This document shows, one piece after another, positions 11,704-22,507 of a stretch of 64,000 bases of DNA (its first letter is position 1; every line of letters starts with the position of its first letter). Position numbers and translations under genes: made by a program. Where the stretch lies: assembly GCA_964036155.1 (NCBI GenBank), contig OZ038423.1:57923249-57987248 (forward strand), given 5' to 3'. The DNA is from Diploscapter coronatus (lineage: Eukaryota; Nematoda; Chromadorea; Rhabditida; Rhabditidae). Below the pieces are notes generated by a model. That model worked only from the letters and a program-made list of their open reading frames with translations. It had not been told where the DNA came from and did not search any database.

Positions 11704-14664
11704 CTACGGTCTCCATATGGGCTTGGTATCGATTTTAGACTCCTTGGTGATCGTCGCCGGGTTTGTCCAGTCCAGGAAGTGGTCTTTGTCGATGGGTTCC
11801 ATGTTCGAGCGAGTGTACGTCGGGACGGTTACCTCGAATTAAATTATTTTTAAAAATCCTTTCTTAAAATAGAAGGATGAAAAGTATTTTGAAAATGAAA
11901 AAAGGAACGTGTAATTCAAATTTTGAATTTCCCTGAAAGTAATCTTACCAAAAATGATTGAAAAAACTAAAGAATACAGTTTTCAAGGATATAATGGGAA
12001 AATATGATTTGAAGGTGAAAATATTTTTAGAAACTAAAAATCAAATGATTCAAGTTGTTAAATATAACAAAGCCAACCTGAAGTCCGTTGACAGAAGCCC
12101 TTTGCGCGTGCCAAATCATACCGAGGATAGTAATGTTGATGAACACCAGCGTCGCCGCGGCCGTGTTTCCTGGAAATTAGCATAAATCGGGGGATTACGA
12201 TAATTTATCATACCGCCCGACAGAGTGTAAGTGGCAAGGGCGGCTCCTCCAGACGCGAAAACGTGGTTGTAAACGTCGTCCTAGATTTTCCCCTTTCAAC
12301 GTTTCAATACTTTCAAAATCTCCGAGTTTGGCTTTTCCGGATGATTTTGATAGGAATTTCAAGTAAAATTGCAATAAAAAGGCAACAATTTATGAATTTT
12401 GAATACACATTCTCGAACAACTTACAACATTACGGAGGGTCGCAGCCGACGACAGGCATAAGCCCCACATTCCCGCCGCCAGAATCGGTCGGTACGAGAA
12501 TTTCGCGTACCTAAAAATAGAATATTTGAAAATACTCGCAAAATTTGGAATCGACAAGAACCATTTACTTTGAGAAGGATGTAAAATTAATTCTATTTTA
12601 CAGTAAGACTAAATTTTGGAATCATACAAAATCTCTTACGCTGAGAGGAATCCCAGAGTGGTCTTTTTCTTGTACCACTCCTTCTGGTAGTTGCTGATGT
12701 AGAACATCGTCATGGGGATGGCTGGAAAATTGTTGTTTAGGAAAAACATCTGCGGAACTCTTATAGAAATTCATATTTATTTTCTTTTCGAAGGATAAAG
12801 AATAGCCCACTCGCATATCCCATATACTTGGCCGCAACGAACGCCTTGACGTGCTGGTCCTGGTTTAGAGGGCTGTCGAAGAAGTGCGGGCCCCACTAAG
12901 ATTATAGATATTTCAAATACGAAGTTAATTTTAGCCCAGACAAAATGACAATAAATCATGGCATTTCAACGAGAAAATCAAATTATTTGATGAATCAAGT
13001 ACCTGCCAGAACTTGTAGTCGCCCCAGAATTTCGGGTCCAGAGCGTGAAACACACCGCGGTTGTACTGGGCTTGCGAGTGACCTCCCGGGGTGACTGAAA
13101 ATATTATCTCACTTTAGTTATCTTTTACCATGCAGCCGAAAACTTGAAATTGTTTCATTTTTGAAAATTTATGAAAATAAACATGTCTTTAATTTCTGCT
13201 GTGTATTTTAGTAAATTCAATACTTTGGGGATGGAATCAGACTTCGAAGTTTTCAAACCGCAGTTAACCACATGGGACGAGAATCTATATTTTCAATATA
13301 CGAAAAGGCATGTTCTTTTAGTCTCTCGAAATAGCATATTCACGTTTCATGCGGTCAACCACGATTCTAAAACTTATAAATCTGAGTAGAATTCAGAGAC
13401 GTACACAAAAACGTGAAACCAGTTCTCTTTCCCCCTTTTCATACTGTATGTACGAAAACGAAAACGAAAACGTAAAAAGGGAATGAGGCAGAAAAAGAGC
13501 TTTTTTACATATACCACCCCTGGTAGAATTTTTGTTTAAATTGAAAATAGGGCGTACAATTCTCGATGGTCTCGTAGTTGAAGGAGGCGTAAATGCCGGG
13601 GTGTTCCTTGGAGATTTTCCAGTGCTTCATGAGCTCCTGGAACTGAGGCGAGGTGCGGTTTTTCTAAAAAAAAAAAATATTTTTAAGGCATCTTTTAAAG
13701 TTTTTCAATTCCGACCTCCTTGTTGTACTCCTTCAATTCCACGGGGGTGTCACCCTTCTTAGACGGATCGCGATTGTAGCTGATGTCGAAACCATGGAAT
13801 TTTCCTTTGCTGTCCTGGAAAATTCAAACAAATTTAAACATTTTTCATAATAATTATAGATATAACAATTCTGGATCTTCTATTAACAAAATAATTTAAA
13901 AGGGTTCTTAAAAAGATTACTATGTTGTTTAGCAAGAGTATAAAAAATCTCTAAAATCTGTGACTTTCAAAAATAATAATAAAGAAAAAACCCACCACGT
14001 ACTCGAACCAATTTGGGTTTCGCTCGCGAACGATCACCTGCAAACTTGAGAAGTTTCAAGTCGCACATGTTAAACGGAGATATTAGAAAATTAGCGAAAT
14101 AGAGTGAGGATGTGCGGTGGCAAGCAGCGAAAAAACCTGGAAAATTTGAGCTTTCTTCGTTGTCTGTCGCCACGCGTTTCCATGCTATTTCACCACATTT
14201 CTAACATCGGTTTTTTAACATATGCGATTCGAGATTCATCAATCCGGGTCACCTGTTTATGGCTCAAGCCAAGTCGCGCGGCCGCGTCGACGTCGCCCAG
14301 CGCCGTCCACCAGTCCTTCCGGCCATTGCTAGAAGATTTTATTGAAAAGATGCTATTTTCGAATTTTCCGTGAGTTTAGCCCCGAAATTATTCTTCTTGA
14401 TAAATTGGATTATTTTATTTTTTAATTAAAGCTAATATTTTTAAATAATGACTTCCTGAGCACTTCTGTTGAGGTAACCCCAATTTTTTCTTCGGTAAGG
14501 TTGATTATTTTATCTTGTTATTTGTTATCAAAAACATATATTTATTCTTTTAAATTAAAAGCCTACTATTCCCATCGATCCTTGCACCAGAACGAGCCGT
14601 ACCAGGGCGGCACGGAGGTGTGAATGATCGGGCGAAGTGGCTCTTCCTCGCCGTGGGGGGCCAT
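11704..14664 (-). CDS. Complex I accessory subunit, NDUFA11/B14.7-like, with long N-terminal region
   Basis: Twelve exons from 14664 to 11704, all phase-consistent, giving about 380 residues. The start (MAPHGEEEPLRPIIHTSVPP) follows TCCCCAG on the minus strand. The N-terminal half is soluble, with WYGSFWCKDRW, DWWTALGDVDAAARLG and FHGFDISYNRDPSKKGDTPV. The C-terminal half is Gly/Ala-rich with several membrane segments: AKYMGYATIPMTMFYI, PILAAGMWGLCLSSAATLR, DDVYNHVFASGGAALATY and TAAATLVFINITILGMIW. That resembles the Tim17-like fold of NDUFA11. Human NDUFA11 is about 141 residues, so the long N-terminal part is extra. Subunit identity is moderate; context (NDUFC2 and NDUFA10 next door) favours complex I. 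It is the probable first gene of a two-gene operon with NDUFC2. Confidence 0.6.
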
Positions 14665-15564
14665 TACACCGGCTGGGTCTGGGGAAAAGTCGATATTTAG
14701 AAGGAAAGGCTCATACAGTTCAAACGAGAAATTTCGAAAAATGAAATTTTCAGCAGAAATATTGATGAAAAGTACGAATTCCTAAATGGGAATAATTTTA
14801 TATGACGAGACCTAAGAGATAGGGAATGGAAGGGAAGTAGGACGAAATAGTAAATAGCAGTTGCCTCAAATAAGTGATCGGTTAACAGGGCGAAATTTAA
14901 GAAAGGGAAAAAAATCAAAAATTAAAGAAGATATCGAGAAGATAAGAAAAAGCTAGGCAATTCGTCCTGACTTTAGACCAAATCAATCAATATCTTGTAA
15001 ACCCAGGACAAGATAGCGCATATTTTTGAAATAGCATAAACTTGCGGGAGGGGAAAAGAAATTACAAAGTGCAAACTACTTTTCACAATACCATGCTCAT
15101 TATCAGTCGGAAACAACGTTATTAGCTTGTGCAGTCCATTTGTACAATATTATAATGGCATCAATATGAAGAATAGGCGGCAACAACTATATGACGGGGG
15201 TGTCTTGCACTATTTTTCCCTACTCTAACCTACTTACCCTATTCCTAACTATTAACTCCGTCCCTTCCGTCATATGGTAACTGTCAGAATAGGCAGATAT
15301 GTGAAGAGTCGTCAATAAGCCTATGTGATGTTGAGAGTTCATTTAACAATGATGAAGATAAGCCCCCAAATTATATAAGGGTTTTCATTTCCCCACGCGG
15401 AAATAGCGAAAAATAAAAAAACATAAAAAGTTCAATTTTGAGTGTCTTTATTGAATGTCTTCGAGGGTTATCTGTATCACGTGCATTGAAGTTAAATTAT
15501 ATCTCGCATTTTATTGAATTCAATTTCTACATGAAACCTGAGATTATTATAATCAAGCTTTATT
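14665..15564. other. Intergenic region
   Basis: No gene seen. At about 15176-15300 there is a decayed inverted pair (CAACAACTATATGACGG on the left, CCGTCATATGGTAACTG on the right). Its pyrimidine-rich interior resembles 59388-59470. The 3' flank of the first F-box/kelch gene occupies the last ~130 bp. Confidence 0.4.
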
Positions 15565-15837
15565 TTATGTTAATTTTCCGACTTCACGCCATCTATTCAT
15601 TTGTGGATCATATTCTTCAATAGCGTCACAGAAGTTTATTGGACAGTAAGAACCACCACTTCTTTCCTCAATATTTTGAAATCTAATTTAACAAATATTT
15701 CGTATAAAGATATACAAAATCTCAGCTCACCCCCCAATTGCATACAATTTTCCATTTGCAGCAACAAGCGAATGATGATATCTTGCATAATTCATATCAG
15801 CGATTCGAGAAATTCGACTGCCAACTGGAGCTGAGGG
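15558..15837 (-). repeat. 280-bp block identical to 17749-18028
   Basis: The last exons of the two F-box/kelch copies, including the intron between them, match base for base over about 280 bp. Flanking parts of the same genes differ at many positions. The offset is 2191 bp. Identity across an intron points to a recent gene-conversion tract rather than selection on the protein. Confidence 0.8.
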
Positions 15838-16844
15838 GTCGAAAAACAGACAGGATTTGAATACTTGACCACTAAATATATAATGATGCATTATGTATCA
15901 TACAAAATTAACGACTTTGCTCCTCCAGTTATGTAAATCTTTCCATTTAGCGATGCAACTCCGAAATAACGTCGTATTTCTGGAATCTTTCCAATTTCAA
16001 TCCATTCCCGTTCATTGTTTGATAATCGATATATCTTTCTACTTCCCCAACCATCAATAACTGAATATCCATAATTACAATAATGATAATGAATGTGTTA
16101 TATTATAACCGTATAAAATTTCATCACATGTTATTGTTTGAGCCCAACTAATTGGAAGAGGAAAAGCAGGTCCTGTTTGCCATTTTCTACCTATTAAAAC
16201 CTGAATTAACTATTCCATAGGCTTTCATTCGATCTTCTTACATCAACGCGATTCATATCTTTCCTTGTTTCAGGATCCATTCCACCCAAATAATACAATT
16301 TGCCCTTGAAATAAGCCACAGATGCACCAAAACGCCATTCAGGAGGATCTGGACCTGTAAAATTCTCTGAATCGACCATTTATGGATTTGTTGATAAGAC
16401 CTCCTGAAATTTGTCGAGTATTCAGATCGAAAATTTCAGACGATTTTTCAATTGAACTAATTCCAAAAATCTAAAATTTACAAACTTAGTAATGGCAAGT
16501 AAAATAATCTACTTTATCTTTTGTTGTTGCTACTTCACATGGTAATAAATAATTAGTAAATTTAGCTATGTAATCAACAGGATTAGTATACGAATCAAAC
16601 AGACAAAGTCTTCCTTCTTTAACATAGTTGTTTGCATAATGCACTAAATACTAAAATTAATTTTCACTTATACAAGAAATATTTTCCTACGATAGAATAA
16701 AGTTCTCCTCTCGAGCGCTATCGGGAGATATTTCTTGATTATTTGCATCATTCGTTTGTTAGTCCAGGCCAATTGTCCAAGATCTTTGAATTCGGGATAT
16801 TCGCAAATCAGCAATATAGTTTCAACTGGTAGATTGGCTAGCAT
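15565..16844 (-). CDS. F-box / kelch-repeat protein, copy 1
   Basis: The start at 16844 opens an F-box: MLANLPVETILLICEYP, with DLGQLAWTNKRMMQII after it. Later exons carry kelch blades with the usual GG pairs: ASVAYFKGKLYYLGGMDPET, FGVASLNGKIYITGG and ARYHHSLVAANGKLYAIGG. The last exon ends in EEYDPQMNRWREVGKLT. Introns are 45-60 nt. F-box/kelch proteins are substrate adaptors of SCF ubiquitin ligases. The substrate cannot be told. An acceptor-like TTGTTCAG upstream of the start suggests trans-splicing or another upstream exon. A close copy follows at 17756-18934. Confidence 0.75.
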
Positions 16845-17755
16845 CTTTGTTAAGTCCTTGTTAAGAGACCTGAACAATCAGCATAGCATTATTTCGAAAT
16901 TGAAACAGTAAAAGAATATTGATTGAATGAGAAAGTCTGCAATTAATGAGTTTGAAATTGATCACTGAGGAAAGGAGAATGAAACTACTAAATTGATTCC
17001 TCGCAATTTTTATCATCAGACTAGAAATCGATTCCTAAGCCACGCTGCTCTGTTTTGTCCCCTCTCCCTCTTCGTCCTGTCTATTCCTGTAATGCACAAG
17101 CGCGAAAGGGAGAAAAGGAGATCAATGAAGAGGAAAGGAAAACGAAAGAGGAGAGGAGTTTATTATCGATCAGGAAAACGCAATTAAAACATTAAAAAAT
17201 GAATTACACCCAATTATCTCAATCAAATATAAGTAATTTCCAAAATTTTAAGACCGAGCATGCATAGGAACTTGCCAGGAGAAGCACTCGGGAAGGCCGG
17301 AATGTCAGGGACACGATTTTTCCCTCGAAATCACTCGATTTCTGCTAAAAAAATTTTATTTTACGCGACTCCAGAATATTTCTGATGCCAAAATAGTTGA
17401 AGGGACTCAGTGGGCATCAATTGAACATGAAGTTAGCCTGGAGCGCCACTTCTGAACCACAGCAGGGGTGTGAGAACGTACAAGTTCTTATTAGCCATTC
17501 TATGGAAATCAGTAGAATGACTTGGCACAGCCCTCAAAATTATTTTCCCGAAAGTGGATAAAGATTATTGTGAAATAAATATTGAATTTGGTTACAGAAT
17601 TTTTAAAATAAAATATTTCAGTTGGAATTTTTCAGTCTTTATTGGACGTATTCGAGAGTAGTCTATATCATGTGCATTGAAGTTAAATTATATCTCACAT
17701 TTTATTGAATAAAATTTCTATATGAAATCTGAGATTATTATAATCAATCTTTATT
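16845..17755. other. Spacer between the tandem kelch genes
   Basis: No gene seen. A purine-rich tract (about 17097-17170, repeats of GAAAGG/GAGGAAAGG) is the only compositional feature. The last ~110 bases match the 3' flank of copy 1, so the duplication includes non-coding sequence. Confidence 0.4.
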
Positions 17756-18934
17756 TTATGTTAATTTTCCGACTTCACGCCATCTATTCATTTGTGGATC
17801 ATATTCTTCAATAGCGTCACAGAAGTTTATTGGACAGTAAGAACCACCACTTCTTTCCTCAATATTTTGAAATCTAATTTAACAAATATTTCGTATAAAG
17901 ATATACAAAATCTCAGCTCACCCCCCAATTGCATACAATTTTCCATTTGCAGCAACAAGCGAATGATGATATCTTGCATAATTCATATCAGCGATTCGAG
18001 AAATTCGACTGCCAACTGGAGCTGAGGGATCGAAACACAGACAGGATTTTAATGCTCTACTTCTAAATATATAATGATAAATTATTTAGCATACAAAATT
18101 AACAACTTAAATCCTCTAGTTATGTAAATTCTTCCATTCAGAGATGAAATTCCAAAATAACCTCGTTCTTCTGGAATCTTTCCAATTCCAATCCATTCCC
18201 GTTCACCGTCTGATAACCGATATATCTTTCTACTTTCACGACCATCAATAACTGAATATCCATAATTACAAAAATGAATATGCTATAATGTGACCGTATA
18301 AAATTTCATCGCATGTTATTGTTTGAGCTTCACTAATTGGAAGAGGAAGAGCAGGTCCTGTTTTCCATTTTCCATCTATTAAAACCTGAATTAATTATTT
18401 CATAGACTTTCAGTCGATCTTCTTACATCAACTCGATTCGCGTCTTTTCTTGTTTTAGGATCCTCCCCACCCAAATAATACAATTTATCTTTGAAATAAG
18501 CCACAGATGCATATTCATGCCATTCAAGAGGATCTGGACCTGTAAAAGTCTTTGAATCGATCATTCATGAATTTGTTGATAAGACCTCTTGAAAGTTGTC
18601 GAGTATTCAAGTCATATATTTCAAATGATTTCTTTCTGCCGTTAATTCCAAAAATCTGAAGTCTAAGAAATTGTTCAAAATAATGAACATAAGAATTTAC
18701 TTTATTCAGTGTAGTTGCTACTTGATATGGCCAATACCAATTGTGCAATTTTCCAATCACTTCGATTGAAAAGTTATCAGAATCGAACAAACACATTCTT
18801 CCTTCATCTTTACCATTATTTGAATATAAATCTAAATTATAATAAACTATTGAATTTTTTATTCCATTAAATTTATTCTTATTTCTTACAGTAAAACAAA
18901 ACTTTATGCGAATTATTGAATGAATTGTTTTCAC
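17756..18934 (-). pseudogene. Kelch-repeat gene copy 2, F-box missing (truncated or unfinished model)
   Basis: The exons parallel copy 1: GRMCLFDSDNFSIEV, then FGINGRKKSFEIYDLNTRQL, then the kelch blades, ending in the identical last exon. No ATG opens the first visible exon. It begins behind CTTTGCAG at about 18939, a splice acceptor, so an upstream exon is expected. In copy 1 that place holds the F-box, but here no F-box frame is found upstream, and a MITE lies about 40 bp away (18977-19066). Frames inside the gene are open, so it may be transcribed, or a distant first exon may exist. It could equally be a 5'-truncated pseudogene. Confidence 0.55.
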
Positions 18935-18976
18935 CAGTCTGCAAAGTATTGATATTTCGGACTAATTAATTTATTG

Positions 18977-19066
18977 GGCTCCTAGAAAAAGGCACCACTT
19001 TTCTAAGAAATAGTATGGGGAGGCAAGATAGGAAAAGAAAAAAACCGGTGCCTTTTTCTAGGAGCC
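18977..19066. repeat. MITE-like element, family A, copy 1
   Basis: The ends read GGCTCCTAGAAAAAGGCACC and, inverted, GGTGCCTTTTTCTAGGAGCC. The core contains TTTTCTAAGAAATAGTATG and a GGAAAAGAAAAAAA run. The same ends and core occur at 40668-40824. It lies between the truncated kelch copy and the HSP70 gene. Confidence 0.85.
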
Positions 19067-19370
19067 TACGAGATTTTTTGTAACAATTATCTTCCTTTAT
19101 CGATACTGATAAAATTATTCGATTAATTACTGATAATTGCTCTTAAAAGTGTGAAAAATGAAAAGAAAATAAATGAACGTATAACGAACAAATGCTCGTC
19201 ACTTGCGCATACGAGGCTCTCTGGAGGGGGAGAAAGAAAGACGCTCTTTTTTTATCTCATCTCAAGTAGTCAGTCATTTACAATAATGTAAGATGATAGA
19301 ATCGGATGAACAACTACCAGTCAGTGAAACTGACTGAGGCCTTTTAGGCTACGAATATGAGATGTTGAGA

Positions 19371-21069
19371 TTATCTTGAGATGTATGTGAACTTTGAATA
19401 ATAGATTTTTAATGGATTATACTGATGATCTTTTATCACTACTTTTAGTAATTGATTGCCTCCAGCTGGTCTTGCAGCGCGAGGTGGTATTGGCGGTGGA
19501 GTTGGCATTGAGCGATCAATACAGATTCTGTCAAATTGGTTTGCCAACTAAATTAAAAAGTAATTTTGATTAATTATATATTGAAACTTCAATAGTATTG
19601 GCCACAATAGCAGCTCCATGAGACACGATTTCGTCTGGATTCAAATCAAGTTTGATTTTATCGCTTTCAAATTTCGCAGTCAGAAGTTCTCTAATCCTCG
19701 GTATTCTAGTTGAACCACCGACGAGAATCTAAAACAGTTTATTCTGTTTTATATGTAATTATTGAATAAACGATTTACAACGTAATCAATATCGTTAGAA
19801 GTCATTTGTGCAGTGTTTAGAGCCGAATCAACTTGGTGGATCGCTTTAGTAAATAGATCAGAACATAGTTGGTTCAATTGAGATTTTGTTAACAGAACTT
19901 TTAAATTAACTTTCTCATTAATCTCCATCTGAATTCAACATTAAATCGATTAAAGATAATGTGAAGATACACTTACGAAGATATTTGTTTCTTTAATATT
20001 ATTTGACAAAAATTCTTTTGCTTCTCTGCACTTTGTGCGTAATTTTTTAATTAATCTTGGCCTTTGATAGATATCAAAACTTGAGCTTTTCTTAAATTCT
20101 GTAAGTGCATATGTCATAATACGGCCGTCAATATCTTGACCGCCTAAAATATAAATCATTTCTGTTTGAAATAATAGTACATACCTAAATGAATATCACC
20201 GGTCACAGCCATGACGTCGACATTATTACCAATCATTTCCAGAATGCTTACATCGAGAGTTCCTAAACTTGGAAAATGCAGATATAATTTTATATCAAAA
20301 CTGACCTCCTCCAAAGTCGAATATCAGCAACTTGGAATTTCCCAGTTGACGATTAGTGTTATATGCAATTGCAGCTGAGTTTGGTTCATGCAACAATCGC
20401 TTCAATTCTAGTCCTGCAAATTCAACGGCCCTTTTTGTTGCTAATTTTTGACGATCATTGAAAAATGCAGGAACTGTCACAACGACACCAGTTACTTTTT
20501 GATTCAAATAAATCTAGAAAAATAAGTAAGCATTTCAGAAAAAAATTCAAAATAACACCTCAGCTCTTCTCTTCAAGTATTTCAAAATTTCTGCTGAAAC
20601 TTCTTCGGGTTTCAGAAATCGCTCATTTGGAGTTCCCTTATTCAGTACATATCCAGCGCATTTCTAAAGTCACGAATTTTCATAAAGAAATACACTGAAA
20701 TTACATTTCTTGTATCGACTTTGAATGTCCAGAGTTGACGAGCTTCAGCATTCGGTAAATTGTGCAGGAATTCCCAACCAATTAACCGCTTTGAATCTTC
20801 AAGCTATGCATTTTTGTGATAGTGATCACTCTAATTTACCATATAGGATATTCGACATGTCAGTGAGAACATCCAAAGCAGGATTTCCAACCAAAATCTC
20901 AGCACCGTATGCGACAACTGAGGGCACGATATTCTTTCCTAAAATTATCACATCTTCAAAATTATGATATTTTCATACCATCATCATGATATATCGCTTT
21001 CGGTCTACCGTGTTCAATAACCGAAACACAAGAATATGTTGTTCCCAAGTCGATCCCGATGTAGACCAT
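19371..21069 (-). CDS. HSP70-family ATPase domain protein lacking the substrate-binding domain
   Basis: The start [20 protein letters not shown] is the first HSP70 signature. Later exons hold [47 protein letters not shown], the second phosphate motif [18 protein letters not shown], and the adenosine motif [16 protein letters not shown]. So the nucleotide-binding domain is complete, about 380 residues. After [20 protein letters not shown], a final exon gives a Pro-rich stretch ([17 protein letters not shown]) and stops. The beta-sandwich substrate domain and helical lid are absent. There is no signal peptide, unlike HSPA13/STCH, the known ATPase-only member. The conserved D(L/F)GGGT motif suggests it can still bind ATP. 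The true 3' end is uncertain by a few dozen bases. Confidence 0.8.
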
Positions 21070-22507
21070 TACGAGTTAGAATTTATAAGAATCGAATGAC
21101 TTGGTGTGAAATAAAATCAGAAATGCACAAAAATTATCGATTGATCAAGGAATTATCTGATAAGAAGTATTTGCGAATAGTTTGTTTAAACGTGGTTCTA
21201 TGAGTGAAGCAAGCTTTGATAAGAACGAATAGGCACTAGAAAAGTCGATATCTTAAAAAGGGGCCCAGATAAGGTAATCGAGGGCGCTGAATCGATTGGA
21301 ATACAAATTTCAGCCCGATTTGCACGCGTTTTACCCCTGTACTGTTCGGAAAACACGGAAAAACGTGATTTTTCTGACTTTCTCATTTGAATATGTTTCT
21401 GGGCAAATGATACACTGTTGGCTTCATCTCATCGAACTGAGTACGAATATGCTAAATGCTCACTTTTTGCCATAATTATAGTGTAAAAATCGATTATGTG
21501 TCATTTTCATAAATAGCCCCGCCCACTTTTTGGGGTGGGGTCTGATCTCCCCATTTTTGTGATTAGGATCCATAGGTGTATCCCCATCCATATGGGTCTA
21601 ATTCGGATCCGGGACACTTTCGCAATTGTCCGTTCCGTAGCTACGTCCACTTGTGGAATGACTCTTAAGACTATGCTATTTTGAACTACGGTAATTACGG
21701 TAACTCTCTCATAAAAATCGAATTTATTTTCGACTGTCAATTCTGTGTTTACGCCAAACGATATTCTTTGCAAATATCGTTTTTTGCAATTATATTTTTA
21801 GAATTATTTTTTTGCGATAATTATTCCAATTAGTTTATTGCTTCCGATTTTAGCCTGTTTGTTTGTTTGTTTTTAAATGTAAATTAAACTTTATTCCCAA
21901 ACTTTTTCAAATCAAATCAACAAATGGGAAATAATTGAATGGGTTCAGATACGATGTGGATAGGATAACACAGATAATGGTGGGAAAATCTTTGAAAGTA
22001 CGCTCCATAGTTAGACTTTAGAGTCTACTTAGACAACAATCAATGATAAAATCGGGGAAATAAAGTGAATTTGGCAGGCATCTTGCACTAGTTACTCTTA
22101 CCCTTTTTGTAAGTTATCCCTTTTTCTGGAAACTAGTATAGGGAAGTGAAAAAAGAGTAACTTGAGGGTAACTAGTGCAGAAGGCCAACTTGACATAAAC
22201 TACAATAAGGCTAAAAATTTCCAAATAAAGAATAAAATACACGATAAAATCATTTTTACGAATAACAAGAATTTGACTTACAGTATGGGAAAATTGTGCC
22301 TATAGTTTTCCTTCGACAAAAAATAGCACAATTTTCATAAATACATTTAACAGGGAGTTAGTATAAATTAAAACTCGATATCGGCGCATTTTAGAAATTT
22401 TCGATATCTTTGGAATAGTATATGATAAAGAATGTGCAGGATATTTCAACTTAACTCTCAAATCTTAGGTAAAGTGATTTTCTAAAACTTCGACTACAAC
22501 TTTTTCT
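21070..22507. other. Intergenic region with small repeats
   Basis: No gene seen. There is a short inverted pair at about 22288-22342 (GGGAAAATTGTGC and GCACAATTTTC) and the MITE-like element at 22071-22189. The first ~150 bp presumably form the upstream region of the HSP70 gene. Confidence 0.4.
22071..22189. repeat. MITE-like foldback element
   Basis: The left end TTGGCAGGCATCTTGCACTAGTTAC and the right end GTAACTAGTGCAGAAGGCCAA are inverse complements with a few changes. The interior is pyrimidine-rich, then purine-rich. No coding capacity. Confidence 0.7.

Noticed and set aside
13448..13472. CGAAAA tandem units in an intron of the NDUFA11-like gene
   Set aside because: Only about four units of a 6-mer. 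Simple-sequence noise.
16640..16690. A 23-nt intron after the F-box exon of kelch copy 1
   Set aside because: A 47-nt intron (GTAGGAAAA...TATTTAG) gives the same downstream frame with normal length.
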